A stretch of 64,000 nt of DNA, taken from NCBI GenBank assembly GCA_945877365.1, contig CAMCRV010000006.1, forward strand, positions 1-64,000. Direction: 5' to 3'. Made by a program: the position numbers and the translations under genes. This document shows, piece by piece, positions 63,036 to 64,000 of this stretch (the first letter of the stretch is position 1; every line of letters begins with the position of its first letter). The notes beneath the pieces are model-generated. The model was not told where the DNA came from. It made no database searches and saw only the letters and a program-made list of their open reading frames with translations. Origin of the DNA: an uncultured Clostridia bacterium. Lineage in GTDB: Bacteria; Bacillota; Clostridia; Oscillospirales; Oscillospiraceae.

Positions 63036-63860
63036 TTATGCCTGCAAAAGCCGGATCAGCTCCGGCAGAGCCGCTTCAAATTTGACACCATACCAGTGCG
63101 CTGGTTTTTCCAGCGTCTGCCGGATACATTCACAGGTGAACCGCCCTGCAATCTGGGCAGCCTTTTCCGGCGTGCGCTCCTGCATCAGAGCGCCCACAAA
63201 GGCCGAGGCAAAAATGTCACCGGTGCCATGATAGCTACCGCTCAGTCTGGGATGGGAGGCGAAGGTAAGGCACCCACCCCGCCAGACGGCGGCTCCGGTT
63301 TCTTCCGGGGAAGTGCCGACTCCCGTGAGCACCACACACCTGTGATCCAGTTTTTTCAAGAGCTGAGGGACATCGGTTTTCTCTGCGGATTCGGGGCAGG
63401 GAAGGGAGGCCATCATGGCAGCCTCTGTCAGATTGGGCAGGATTACATCCGCCCGACGGCAGAAGGCTTCCATGGCTTTGGCATAGGATTCATCCAGCCC
63501 GGAATACAATTTCCCGTGATCTGCCATGGCCGGATCTGCAATGAGAACCCCACCGGGAGCCAGCAGGGATTTGCAAATTCTGTCTGCGGCTTCAATGGCA
63601 GGAATGCTCCCCAGATACCCGGTGTATATGGCATCAAAGGTGATCCCGGCTCTCTTCCAGTGATCCGCCATGGCATCGGCGGTATCGGTCAGATGGGTCA
63701 CCACCGGCCTTCCAAAGCCGCCGGTGTGGGTGGACAGCAGGGCGGTGGGAAGGATGCAGCATTCATGGCCGCAGGCGCTGAGAATGGGCAGCGCCACCGT
63801 CATGGAGCATTGCCCCACACAGGAGATGTCCTGTATGGTGAGAATTCGCTTGTAAGCCAT
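63036..63860 (-). CDS. Pyridoxal kinase (PdxK/PdxY type)
   Basis: 274 residues from ATG 63860; the frame beyond it overlaps the preceding gene and is not used. RbsK-like fold with ILTIQDISCVGQCSMTVALP, LSTHTGGFG and the catalytic GSYHGTGDIFASAFVGAL (anion hole and base Asp). It phosphorylates pyridoxal in vitamin B6 salvage. The hydroxymethylpyrimidine kinase ThiD is a related alternative, but the order of motifs fits pyridoxal kinase. Overlaps no other gene; 2 bases from the upstream one. Confidence 0.88.
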   Translation of the reverse strand: MAYKRILTIQDISCVGQCSMTVALPILSACGHECCILPTALLSTHTGGFGRPVVTHLTDTADAMADHWKRAGITFDAIYTGYLGSIPAIEAADRICKSLLAPGGVLIADPAMADHGKLYSGLDESYAKAMEAFCRRADVILPNLTEAAMMASLPCPESAEKTDVPQLLKKLDHRCVVLTGVGTSPEETGAAVWRGGCLTFASHPRLSGSYHGTGDIFASAFVGALMQERTPEKAAQIAGRFTCECIRQTLEKPAHWYGVKFEAALPELIRLLQA

Positions 63861-63861
63861 T

Positions 63862-64000
63862 TCAGTCCTCCACATCCATATCCAGACCCAGCTCCCGGGG
63901 CTGGAACCGGGGGCACACATTCTCCGAGGTGACAATGACGGAGGCTGCCAGCTTGGTGCCGATCTGGCAGGCCTCGTGCAGGCTCTTTCCATAGGTCAGG
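63862..64000 (-). CDS. PfkB-family sugar or nucleoside kinase, C-terminus only
   Basis: The last 45 codons run SLHEACQIGTKLAASVIVTS to ENVCPRFQPRELGLDMDVED before TGA 63862-63864. The alanine/glycine-rich helix and the VTSENVCPRF ending fit the PfkB group, as in pseudouridine kinase, though the name rests on a short tail. It is coupled to pdxK in one operon. Confidence 0.6.
   Translation of the reverse strand, partial: LTYGKSLHEACQIGTKLAASVIVTSENVCPRFQPRELGLDMDVED

Overview
The window is chromosomal DNA of a high-GC, strictly anaerobic Clostridia member. Oscillospiraceae or a close relative is the best fit. The signs are pyruvate:ferredoxin oxidoreductase, class III NrdD behind two NrdR boxes, acetate kinase, a glmS ribozyme, an IspH-S1 fusion, the dnaG-rpoD operon, and intergenic inverted-repeat elements of the kind common in this group. 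No rRNA, tRNA or CRISPR array was seen.

Layout. 1-3.3 kb: start of the F1Fo ATP synthase operon (minus strand), with a c subunit that carries a two-carboxylate ion site. 3.4-7.4 kb: recD2, comFC and a solitary mreB. 7.4-16 kb: a conserved minus-strand gene split into two halves about 7.7 kb apart. The halves meet in frame if the DNA between two 7-bp repeats (7772-7778 and 15516-15522) is removed. A large serine recombinase lies just inside one end. The intervening DNA also holds a glyoxalase-like gene, a glmS-ribozyme operon (left-handed beta-helix protein, glmM and an internally deleted glmS), a GH1 remnant, a DUF362 protein and a wall-hydrolase-like protein. This is the main discovery candidate of the window.

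16-24 kb: acyltransferase, galM, nrdD, a chrA pair, a YitT protein and tmcAL. 24-33 kb: ackA, pepT, birA, an M29 aminopeptidase, rpmE, hflX, an IMPACT-family gene and dgt. 33-39.7 kb: dnaG, rpoD, a second degenerate sigma-like gene, cmk and the ispH-S1 fusion, with an internal ribosome-binding site and promoter that could make S1 alone. 39.9-46.2 kb: U32 peptidase-like gene, mltG, a DJ-1 family gene, tmk, a DEAD-box helicase and a DprA-like gene. 46.2-54.9 kb: a small Xre/membrane-protein operon, nifJ, comM, thiI, pncC and an Xre membrane regulator. 54.9-56.65 kb: an AT-rich foreign membrane-protein gene wedged beside the 3' remnant of a second Xre-type gene. 56.8-64 kb: LRR lipid-facing protein, tex, polysaccharide deacetylase, pyridoxal kinase and the end of a PfkB-type kinase.

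Several intergenic spaces carry short inverted-repeat elements. Two of them are flanked by duplicated terminator hairpins.
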